Shown piece after piece: positions 1 to 6,080 of a stretch of DNA of 20,266 nt. The DNA is from CAYSLA01 sp964431685 (GTDB lineage Bacteria; Armatimonadota; UBA5829): the NCBI GenBank assembly GCA_964431685.1, contig CAYSLA010000058.1, positions 1-20,266 of the forward strand. Reading direction: 5' to 3'. Position 1 is the stretch's first letter, and each line of letters opens with the position of its first letter. The position numbers and the translations under genes are program-made. The notes under the pieces were generated by a model. That model was not told where the DNA came from, made no database searches, and was given only the letters and a program-made list of their open reading frames with translations.

Positions 1-23
1 GGATGCCGGATCAAGTCCGGCAC
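1..23. repeat. REP-like palindrome fragment
   Basis: The window opens with a short palindrome, arms GCCGGA and TCCGGC around a small TCAAG centre, and may continue to the left. Its layout (CCGGA-tcaag-TCCGG, ending in GGCA) resembles the hairpins inside the element at 14175-14312, where CCTGAA and TTCAGG flank CTTGA or CTTGG and GTGCCGG/CCGGCAC lie outside. I infer a dispersed palindromic repeat family. It lies just downstream of gatA and could also act as a 3' end stabiliser. Confidence 0.4.
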
Positions 24-93
24 AACGTGTGGACTGTGTTCAGAATAGCGCCGCTCGCCGCAATCAGCAGGAGAAGCGAATCCACGCATCCGG

Positions 94-1563
94 CTACTTC
101 CGAAGACTTGGCTTCCGAGCGTGATGATCGGTATTGCGTTCGAAAGTATAAGCCACCCGGATTAGCGTCTCTTCGTCCAAAGCCCTCGACATAATCTGCA
201 GGCCGATTGGAAGTCCGTCCTTGAAACCGCAGGGTATGGATATAGCGGGAATGCCGGCCAGATTCGCCGGAATGGTGCACACATCCGAGAGCTTCATCGC
301 GTACGGATCATCTGCTCTCTCGCCTATGCGGAATGCCACGGTAGGTGATGTCGGGGTGATCAGCACATCGAACTTCGCGAATGCCTCATCGAAATCCCTC
401 CGCAGAAGCGTCCGCACCTGCTGAGCTTTCAGATAGTATGCATCGTAGTATCCGGCGGAAAGCGCGTACGTGCCGATCATTATCCTCTGCTTGACTTCAT
501 CGCCAAAGCCTTCTTCGCGTGTCTTCTGGAACATCCCAACGGTATCCGACGCATCGGCACTTCTCAGCCCGTAGCGAACGCCGTCATAGCGGGCCAGGTT
601 TGAGCTGCACTCAGCGGGGGCTATGATGTAGTATACGGGCAGTCCGTAGTCAACACTGGGCATTGAGGTCTCTTGAGCGGTTGCGCCAAGAGTGACGAGA
701 AGGTCCAGCGCACCGCGAACCGCGGCTTCTACGTCCGGGTCGGTGCCCATACCAAAGAACTCCCTGGGAACGCCAATGCGCAGGCCTTTGACATCCTCTA
801 CCAGCGACTTTGTAAAATCCGGCACATCCACGTCAAGAGACGTAGAGTCCAAGGCGTCCTTGCCTGAGATGCAGCCGAGCACAAGAGCGCAGTCTTCGAC
901 GTCCTTTGTCAGCGGCCCGATCTGGTCCAATGAAGACGCGAAAGCTATGAGGCCGTAGCGCGAGACTCTGCCGTACGTCGGCTTCATCCCAACCACCCCG
1001 CAATATGAAGCCGGCTGACGGATAGACCCGCCGGTGTCCGAGCCGAGGGCGAACACACATTCATCGGCCGACACCGCAGCCGCCGAACCGCCGCTCGATC
1101 CGCCGGGCACCGTATCTGTGTTCCAGGGATTATGAGTAACAAAGAACCCGGAGTTCTCTGTGGACGAGCCCATGGCAAACTCATCGAGGTTGGTCTTGCC
1201 CAGCGTCACAGCGCCGGCCCCGCCCAGGCGGTCGACCACCGTAGCATCATAGACGGGCCTGTAGTTGCGCAGTATCTTTGAAGAGCACGTTGTGAGGATT
1301 CCCCGCGTGCTCATATTGTCCTTAATCGCCCATGGGATTCCAGCAAGCGGCCCGACTTCGTTACCGCGGTCGATGGATTCATCGACGAGCTTCGCCTGCT
1401 CTAAGGCGAGTTCCGGCGTAGTGGTGACATAACTGCGCACACAGTCTTCCACTGCCTCAACGCGATCGACGAAACTCTGGGCTATCTCGACCGCGCGAAC
1501 CTGCTTTGATCTTATGAGCGCGCCAAGCTCGTGTGCGGTCAGTTCATAGAATGCGTCCGACAT
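94..1563 (-). CDS. gatA: Glutamyl-tRNA(Gln)/aspartyl-tRNA(Asn) amidotransferase subunit A
   Basis: GatA is the glutaminase of the GatCAB complex. It hydrolyses glutamine and passes ammonia to GatB, which amidates misacylated Glu-tRNA(Gln) and/or Asp-tRNA(Asn) in the cytoplasm. The 489-residue product is normal length. The amidase signature is present: the Ser-cisSer-Lys triad maps to Lys81 (in WAIKDN), Ser156 (in GGSSGGS) and Ser180 (in DTGGSIRQPA), each offset by two from the well-known S. aureus residues (K79, S154, S178). The ATG start lies five bases after the gatC stop, so the two are almost certainly co-translated. gatB is not in the window, which is common because gatB is often unlinked. 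The C-terminal end (positively charged, ARKPSLRK) looks complete. Annotation is secure. Confidence 0.97.
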   Translation of the reverse strand: MSDAFYELTAHELGALIRSKQVRAVEIAQSFVDRVEAVEDCVRSYVTTTPELALEQAKLVDESIDRGNEVGPLAGIPWAIKDNMSTRGILTTCSSKILRNYRPVYDATVVDRLGGAGAVTLGKTNLDEFAMGSSTENSGFFVTHNPWNTDTVPGGSSGGSAAAVSADECVFALGSDTGGSIRQPASYCGVVGMKPTYGRVSRYGLIAFASSLDQIGPLTKDVEDCALVLGCISGKDALDSTSLDVDVPDFTKSLVEDVKGLRIGVPREFFGMGTDPDVEAAVRGALDLLVTLGATAQETSMPSVDYGLPVYYIIAPAECSSNLARYDGVRYGLRSADASDTVGMFQKTREEGFGDEVKQRIMIGTYALSAGYYDAYYLKAQQVRTLLRRDFDEAFAKFDVLITPTSPTVAFRIGERADDPYAMKLSDVCTIPANLAGIPAISIPCGFKDGLPIGLQIMSRALDEETLIRVAYTFERNTDHHARKPSLRK

Positions 1564-1568
1564 ATTGA

Positions 1569-1859
1569 TCAGGTCTCCACGATTCTGGGCACTACGAAGC
1601 AGTTTTCTTCCACCTGCGGGCCGTTCGCAACAACTTCCTCCGCGGCGAGCGAAGGGCGCACAAGGTCCTCCCGGAACACGTTGAACACCGGCATCGCGTG
1701 CGAGGTTGGTTCTACGCCCGAGGTATCTATCTCCTGCAGTTTCTGGAAGTCACCAAGCAGCTTGTTTATCTGCACGGTCAGCCTTTGCTTTTCGTGGTCG
1801 GAGAGCTCCAGTCTGGAAAGCAAAGCCACGCTATCTATGTCTTCTCTTGTAAGGCCCAA
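1569..1859 (-). CDS. gatC: Glutamyl-tRNA(Gln)/aspartyl-tRNA(Asn) amidotransferase subunit C
   Basis: GatC is the small subunit that wraps around and stabilises GatA in the GatCAB amidotransferase. The 96-residue product has the family pattern: an N-terminal LTREDIDSVALLSRLELSD helix, a middle GDFQKLQEIDTSGVEPTSH segment (the conserved 'L..vdt..VeP' region), and a C-terminal 'FREDLVRPSLAAEEVVANGP' segment that matches the usual LR.D.v.pSl..eevL.NAP. Start choice is TTG at 1857-1859, supported by an AGGAGG Shine-Dalgarno site (1869-1874) nine bases upstream and by alignment of the first residues with the family. It is the first gene of a gatC-gatA operon driven by the promoter at 1921-1950. Confidence 0.95.
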   Translation of the reverse strand: MGLTREDIDSVALLSRLELSDHEKQRLTVQINKLLGDFQKLQEIDTSGVEPTSHAMPVFNVFREDLVRPSLAAEEVVANGPQVEENCFVVPRIVET

Positions 1860-1920
1860 ATCCGTTGGCCTCCTTTGCTTCGGCTATTCTCAGGACACGT
1901 CGTCTGCACAACGCGCTCTG

Positions 1921-1950
1921 ATTATATCATTCGCCCCTTGAGCTTATCAA
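1921..1950 (-). promoter_or_regulatory. Sigma-70-type promoter for gatCA
   Basis: On the minus strand a TATAAT box (1921-1926) sits 18 bases downstream of TTGATA (1945-1950), five of six matches to TTGACA. It points toward gatC, whose start is about 60 bases away. Position and quality fit a housekeeping promoter. Confidence 0.6.
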
Positions 1951-2058
1951 CAGAGCTGATTCCAAGTGCAATAACCGCGACAAGTGACGGATGGCACTTT
2001 TGGCTTTGCCATTTCCTGGGAATAATGTCAGTAACCTTGAGTTACGGAGGCAGTCATC

Positions 2059-2505
2059 ATGATGAACCAAAAGATCCGAGTTATCCTCACCGCAATACTC
2101 ACTTTGTCACTGCTGGTCGGTCTGGCGTTGCAGGTGAGCAGCATCAACCTTGGCGACATTCTGAAGGTCGGCACCATCGCGTATGTTGTGGATCGGTTCG
2201 CCCCCGAGATCAACACGTTCGTAAACACGCTCCTCAAGAACGAGGGAGTCAGCATAACCGAGGCTACAAAGGTGGTTCCGATAATCAGCCTGGGTGATGG
2301 CAGCTATGTCGGCGCCGCACAGGTCTCAGGCGCTCAGGCCAATGTAGACAAGGTGAAAGCCGCAGTCGAGATACAGGGCGAGAGACGCCTGATTGGAGCA
2401 CGCATCTACTCCAGAGTGCTGGTTCCGGCATCGAGCTTTGATGTGAAGAACATACAGCGCGTGAAAGGCGTGGGCGTCAGCGCGGTTATTGCTGTCAAGA
2501 TATAG
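2059..2505 (+). CDS. Hypothetical exported or membrane-anchored protein, 148 aa
   Basis: I do not recognise a named family. The 148-residue product begins with two basic residues and a hydrophobic segment (about residues 7-26: VILTAILTLSLLVGLALQV), which is either a signal peptide or a single membrane anchor. The rest is soluble, with no cysteines: a helix-like stretch (INTFVNTLLKNEGVSI), a glycine-containing core GDGSYVGAAQVSGAQANV around residues 78-95, and a C-terminal beta-like end (GVGVSAVIAVKI). The start is ATG at 2059, with GGAGG at 2046-2050 eight bases upstream; a second ATG follows immediately. It is divergent from gatCA and followed by a large nested hairpin. The good ribosome site and clean composition make it a likely real gene. 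Function unknown. Confidence 0.75.
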   Translation: MMNQKIRVILTAILTLSLLVGLALQVSSINLGDILKVGTIAYVVDRFAPEINTFVNTLLKNEGVSITEATKVVPIISLGDGSYVGAAQVSGAQANVDKVKAAVEIQGERRLIGARIYSRVLVPASSFDVKNIQRVKGVGVSAVIAVKI

Positions 2506-2522
2506 ACTTCGCCTCCACGACA

Positions 2523-2589
2523 GGGCCGCAGGGCTCCGCGGCAACAGGCCACCGGAACCTCCGGTGCAGCCCGCGGAATCCTGCGGCTC
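2523..2589 (+). repeat. Large nested inverted repeat (three stacked stems)
   Basis: Three nested stems are visible: GCCGCAGG (2525-2532) with CCTGCGGC (2580-2587); CCGCGG (2536-2541) with CCGCGG (2571-2576); and ACCGG (2551-2555) with CCGGT (2561-2565). The result is one long branched or elongated hairpin 18 bases after the stop at 2505. There is no T-run after it, so it is not a textbook intrinsic terminator. It could stabilise the transcript end, be a REP-type element, or be part of a small RNA. A second small hairpin (ATCCC 2614-2618 / GGGAT 2627-2631) follows. Confidence 0.5.
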
Positions 2590-2753
2590 CACAACACCCC
2601 CTATACGTCCGTGATCCCCGGCATGCGGGATTGCCGCGCATACCCACGTTTCAAGCAAGCGGCCAGGAACTTCATTCTCGAGTTATGCGTCTAAAAAGTG
2701 GCGAATGAAAGAAGAATGAGATCATATGTGGACTGACTAAAGCACGACAAGAG

Positions 2754-2956
2754 CCATATTGGCGGGGTTACCGGCATAATATGGTAATTGTACCAGTCAT
2801 TATTTGGTAGTAAACGTGGCATGTACTCATGGGATCATACGCCAAGCTGGGTATGCCACAGACCAGTCCCACTTTGAGGACTGGACAAAGATATGGAGAT
2901 AAGCGTGGAAGGCCAGGTTAGCACAATGCATATCACGGGGTGGGACTGGTGTCCCA
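2754..2956 (+). promoter_or_regulatory. Candidate structured leader with competing hairpins
   Basis: This stretch contains a chain of inverted repeats ending at the glycosidase start codon: CCATATT (2754-2760)/AATATGG (2778-2784); TGGTA (2782-2786)/TACCA (2791-2795); GTGGCAT (2816-2822)/ATGCCAC (2853-2859); CCAGTCC (2863-2869)/GGACTGG (2878-2884); and TGGGAC (2941-2946)/GTCCCA (2951-2956). The segment ACCAGTCCCAC (2862-2872) is also an exact 11-base complement of 2940-2950, so the left hairpin and the start-proximal hairpin compete with a long-range pairing. This is the layout of an attenuator or translational switch, but I match it to no known riboswitch class. The remainder of 2590-2753 shows nothing else I can support. 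Confidence 0.35.
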
Positions 2957-2959
2957 GAG

Positions 2960-3883
2960 GTGAGCGCTGTGTACAGAGTACTGGTTTCCATCATCGCGGG
3001 GTTGCTGGTTGCACCCCAAGCCTGCACTGCAAGCGTAGTTCACGCAAGAGTCTACCTTGAAGGAACAGTGGCCCATACTGTTACCGCTAACCTCCTGGAC
3101 CCCGGCGTCAAAGTGACGGTGGCGATTGACCGGGGCGGCCGAGGCAGATCCGAATCGTTCAAATCCATGATCAACCGCACGCATCCGTCGGCTGCAATCA
3201 CAGGAACTTTCTTCTGTGTCAAGACCTTGATCCCGACCGGCGACATTGCCGCGTTCGGCAGGGTGCTCCACAAAGGCAGTGTCGGTAATGCACTCTGCGT
3301 AACGAGCGACAACAAAGCGAGCGTGGTTTCGCTGTCGGATGGACGGCGCGACAACTGGCGAGGCTACGAGACTGTACTGTGCGGTGGGCCTACACTGGTA
3401 CGCGATGGAAGAGTCGCAATCGCCTTGAAGCACGAGGGCTTCCACAACACGCTTCACGCACCGGCCAGGCGTACAGCCGCCGGCGTGACCAGATCGGGCA
3501 AGATAGTATTTGTGGCAATCGACCGCAATGTATCCCTCTACAAACTGGCGAAGCTGATGGTCAAGGTCGGGATCACGGACGGCATCTGCCTGGACGGCGG
3601 CTCCTCCACCGGCCTCTATTCGCACGGCCAGTTCCACATTATGCCGGGGCGCACGTTGACCAACTTGCTGGTAGTTTACGAAGATAGCCGCACATACGAA
3701 TCGGCCAAGTCCGACCTGGTTCCCCCGGCGCTTATGGCAAAAGCTGAGAAACTCGCCGAGGCGCCAAAGACGGGATCAGGAAGCGCAGCCCTCGAAACGA
3801 ACACCAGCGATTTCTTTGCGCGGTTCAAGTATGCACTCCCGCCGCTTGCTCAAATATATCCCACCATAGGACCAGCGCGCTGA
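2960..3883 (+). CDS. Secreted phosphodiester glycosidase family protein (NAGPA domain)
   Basis: The 307-residue product has an N-terminal signal peptide (hydrophobic VLVSIIAGLLVAP, then ACTAS) and a phosphodiester glycosidase domain at about residues 50-242, related to the enzyme that uncovers mannose-6-phosphate (NAGPA; old DUF2233). The diagnostic segments are seen: TGTFFCV near 81-87, the arginine motif ARRTAAGVT (169-177), and LDGGSSTGL (211-219) followed by LTNLLVVYE (233-241). Known relatives act outside the cytoplasm on sugar-phosphodiesters or related polysaccharide and lipid linkages; the substrate here is unknown. The C-terminal ~65 residues (Lys/Glu/Ala-rich, then YALPPLAQIYPTIGPAR) lie outside the domain. 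Translation starts at GTG 2960, or possibly GTG 2969, and the start codon region is directly next to a strong hairpin. No close operon partner. Confidence 0.85.
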   Translation: MSAVYRVLVSIIAGLLVAPQACTASVVHARVYLEGTVAHTVTANLLDPGVKVTVAIDRGGRGRSESFKSMINRTHPSAAITGTFFCVKTLIPTGDIAAFGRVLHKGSVGNALCVTSDNKASVVSLSDGRRDNWRGYETVLCGGPTLVRDGRVAIALKHEGFHNTLHAPARRTAAGVTRSGKIVFVAIDRNVSLYKLAKLMVKVGITDGICLDGGSSTGLYSHGQFHIMPGRTLTNLLVVYEDSRTYESAKSDLVPPALMAKAEKLAEAPKTGSGSAALETNTSDFFARFKYALPPLAQIYPTIGPAR

Positions 3884-4393
3884 CCCTCGCGACTGTTGTG
3901 CAACTTTGCCGAACAGGAAGACACAACGAGACTGTTCTCTGGGTAATTTTGAACGAAATGTGAGCCGCCCGCGCGGTGTCTGGAGCGGCAAGCTCTGGCC
4001 GGAGCTGAGCACGAATTCCTGCTGTTGCACAAGTCGTTCCTCTCGGATATTCAACAGGTTTTGCACAGGCTGTGCATAACATTCTTTCGCCGGAACTTTG
4101 CCAGTATAGGTTTACACACAGCTTACACAAAGGCTGCCGTGAGCACGAATCTGCTTACATTCTGGCTTTCTTTCCCAGAAACACGGCCAGGCAGAAATTG
4201 CGGAAGGTATTGCCCCCAGCTTTGGAGAACTAAGTAGCTCACGGTTGGAAGACTGCGTCCCGGCAGGGCAGAGAGCCCTTACCGCCGTCTTCGTATCGAA
4301 TCTGCGGGCGTGGTCCAATCAGCGCCCGGACGAGTCTAACCGTTTCCTGTGTGGTTCGCCCAATTGACATCAGTTCTGGAGGAACGTGGGAAG
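3884..4393. other. Gene-free stretch with TGCACA dyad and DnaA-box-like motifs
   Basis: No convincing gene lies here; short reading frames have no ribosome site and no family resemblance. The notable feature is a 15-base perfect dyad, TGCACAGGCTGTGCA (4062-4076), which also forms two oppositely oriented matches to the DnaA-box consensus TTWTNCACA: TTTTGCACA (4059-4067) and TTATGCACA on the minus strand (4071-4079). Looser relatives occur at 3895-3904 (GTTGTGCAAC), 4023-4031 (TGTTGCACA) and 4110-4117. An AGGGC/GCCCT mini-hairpin is at 4265-4279. TTGACA near 4365 has no convincing -10 partner before the next gene. Confidence 0.4.
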
Positions 4394-4927
4394 ATGAAGA
4401 AATCAGAAGTCTCTGAGGCACAGACGCGAGCTGCTCATGAGCTCAAACAGGCAGGCATTGCCATCACCCCTGAAGAAGAAGCAAACCTGGAAGTCGCAGA
4501 CTTTGGACTTGGCAGACTCCTGTCTGAAGGACTGGAGATCGTGACATACACCAACAACGATCGCTACTGCGCCAAGGAACTGCTGCTTTTTCCTCGGCAG
4601 ACTTGCCCCGAACACAAGCATCCACCCGTGAAGGACCGCCCAGGCAAACAGGAAACGTTCCGCTGCCGCCGCGGAGAGGTGTATCTGTACGTTCCCGGCG
4701 AACCTGCGCCAAGCCCAAAGGCAAAGATTCCGAGCGAATACTATACAGTATTCCACGAGGTGGTCCTGAAACCGGGAGAACAGTATACCCTCGAACCGGA
4801 GACCCTGCACTGGTTCCAGGCCGGCCCCGATGGAGCTATAGTCTCCGAGTTCTCTTCGCCCAGCATTGACGAAGCAGACATATTTACGGACCCGAATATC
4901 AAGCGGATACCGGTTGTAGAAGATTAA
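4394..4927 (+). CDS. D-lyxose ketol-isomerase family protein
   Basis: This 177-residue cupin-fold protein resembles the D-lyxose isomerases (YdaE/EcSI type, EC 5.3.1.15), which interconvert D-lyxose and D-xylulose, and D-mannose and D-fructose, using a divalent metal. The family's metal ligands are recognisable: His74 and His76 in CPEHKHPP, Glu87 in GKQETFRCRRGEVYLYVPG, and His139 in PETLHWFQ. The C-terminal SEFSSPSIDEADIFTDPNIKR is also typical. The frame stays open upstream to 4349, but ATG 4394 (MKKSEV) fits the family's start and has GGAGG at 4379-4383. An aminotransferase gene follows after 130 bases. A hairpin sits four bases after the stop. Family assignment is strong; the true physiological sugar is not visible. 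Confidence 0.88.
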   Translation: MKKSEVSEAQTRAAHELKQAGIAITPEEEANLEVADFGLGRLLSEGLEIVTYTNNDRYCAKELLLFPRQTCPEHKHPPVKDRPGKQETFRCRRGEVYLYVPGEPAPSPKAKIPSEYYTVFHEVVLKPGEQYTLEPETLHWFQAGPDGAIVSEFSSPSIDEADIFTDPNIKRIPVVED

Positions 4928-4930
4928 CGC

Positions 4931-4959
4931 AGAATGCAGCGCTTCGTTCCGCGCATTCT
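4931..4959 (+). terminator. Hairpin after lyxose isomerase gene
   Basis: AGAATGC (4931-4937) pairs with GCATTCT (4953-4959), continued inside by GCG (4939-4941)/CGC (4950-4952) with one bulged A. That makes about ten base pairs around an eight-base loop, four bases after the stop codon. No T-run follows, so strong rho-independent termination is doubtful. Confidence 0.35.
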
Positions 4960-5057
4960 CAGCAGCCGCAGTGAGCCTGGTCCGGCGAAGCTCTCGGTAA
5001 GCTCTGCCACTGCATCCTGCGGATGGCACTATTCATGGAAGACACAGAGAGGAAACG

Positions 5058-5975
5058 ATGAATCAGCAGCATAAGGCATATCTTAACGGCGAGTTCGTTC
5101 CGATGTCGGAATGCAAACTGCCGATATACGACACAGGTATAGTATTGGGGGCATCGGTAACGGACTTCCTCAGAACATTCCACCAGGAACCCTACAGGCT
5201 TGAAGACCACGTGGAACGTTTCTACGCATCCTGCAAGTACGCTCGCATCGAACCGCCGGTCCCGATTGAGCAGACCTACAAGATATCAAACAGCATCATC
5301 GAACAGAACAAGACCCTCCTGAAGCCGGGCGAGGAACTGGGACTGGTGTTCTACATAACCGCGGGCGAGAATCCGATATACGCTGGCTCCGCAGGACTGC
5401 CCGCTCGCATGACTCCCACATACGTTCAGCACACATTTGCTCTCCCGTTTCATCTTTGGCGAGACGTCTTTTTGAGCGGAGCGCACTGCATCACTCCGGC
5501 CGTGCGTCACTGGCCCCCGCAGTGCCTCTCGTCCAAGATCAAGAACAGGAACAGGCTGCACATGTGGATTGGCGAGCAGGAAATCCATCTGTCGGACCCA
5601 AAGGCAATGGCGCTCTACCTCGATCTTGATGGAAACATCACCGAAACCGGCGGATCAAACTTCGTGATCTTCAAAAACGGTACAGTGATATCACCTCGCA
5701 GGAACAACATACTCTGGGGAATCAGCCTGACCGTTCTGACTGAGATTCTGGAGGAGATGCATATTCAGTTCATAGAAGGGGACATACAGACCTATGACGT
5801 GATCAACTCGGACGAGGCTTGGATCCCTACCACTCCGTACTGCCTGGGACCTGTGGTCAAGATCAACGGAGTAGAGATTGGAAGCGGCAAACCCGGTCCG
5901 ATGTGGAGGACGATTCTGGACCGCTGGAGCAAAATCGTGAACAAGGACGTTTATGCGGAAATCACGGGCGGGTAA
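5058..5975 (+). CDS. Class IV PLP-dependent aminotransferase (branched-chain / D-amino acid transaminase-like)
   Basis: The 305-residue product is a fold-type IV aminotransferase, the family of IlvE, D-amino-acid transaminase and aminodeoxychorismate lyase. It starts with AYLNGEFVPMSECKLPIYDTGIVLGASVTDFLRTF, the usual N-terminal pattern (N-G-x-h-v-p...DRG/DxG...G..v.d..Rt), and has RLEDHVERFYAS at 47-58. The PLP lysine is most likely Lys162 in SSKIKNRNRL, with Asn165 in the conserved 'K..N' spacing. The cofactor-contacting ITETGGSNFVIF lies at 194-205. The 'DxG' instead of 'DRG' and the long insertion at 120-155 (VQHTFALPFHLWRDVFLSG) make it a divergent member, so the amine substrate cannot be set. 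GAGAGGAAACG precedes the ATG. It is co-directional with the lyxose isomerase. Confidence 0.85.
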   Translation: MNQQHKAYLNGEFVPMSECKLPIYDTGIVLGASVTDFLRTFHQEPYRLEDHVERFYASCKYARIEPPVPIEQTYKISNSIIEQNKTLLKPGEELGLVFYITAGENPIYAGSAGLPARMTPTYVQHTFALPFHLWRDVFLSGAHCITPAVRHWPPQCLSSKIKNRNRLHMWIGEQEIHLSDPKAMALYLDLDGNITETGGSNFVIFKNGTVISPRRNNILWGISLTVLTEILEEMHIQFIEGDIQTYDVINSDEAWIPTTPYCLGPVVKINGVEIGSGKPGPMWRTILDRWSKIVNKDVYAEITGG

Positions 5976-6030
5976 GTTGCGCCAGTCTCGCGCAGCCGGC
6001 CAACCTCAGAATGCCGAGCTGAACCGCGAT

Positions 6031-6059
6031 TTGACAGTGGGGCAAAGTGAGCATATAAT
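6031..6059 (+). promoter_or_regulatory. Perfect consensus sigma-70 promoter for the PBP1A-PBP2 operon
   Basis: TTGACA (6031-6036), a 17-base spacer, and TATAAT (6054-6059) match the housekeeping consensus at all twelve positions. Transcription would begin about 6066, only about 15 bases before the PBP1A start, giving a short leader with TGGAG (6071-6075) as ribosome site. Confidence 0.85.
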
Positions 6060-6080
6060 CGGTTTTGTAGTGGAGACAAT

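Noticed and set aside
2690..2800. Possible c-di-GMP-I (GEMM) riboswitch, because CGGGGTTACCG occurs at 2763-2773
   Set aside because: The 5' half of the motif (CACGCACAGGGCAAACC and ACGCAAAGC segments) and the GGTAG arm that should pair with the TTACC are missing; only the 3' stretch matches.
3895..4130. Replication origin
   Set aside because: Although DnaA-box-like motifs occur, there is no dnaA, dnaN or gidA neighbour and no AT-rich unwinding segment.
4403..5029. Minus-strand frame of 208 codons
   Set aside because: Antisense to the lyxose isomerase gene; no family resemblance.
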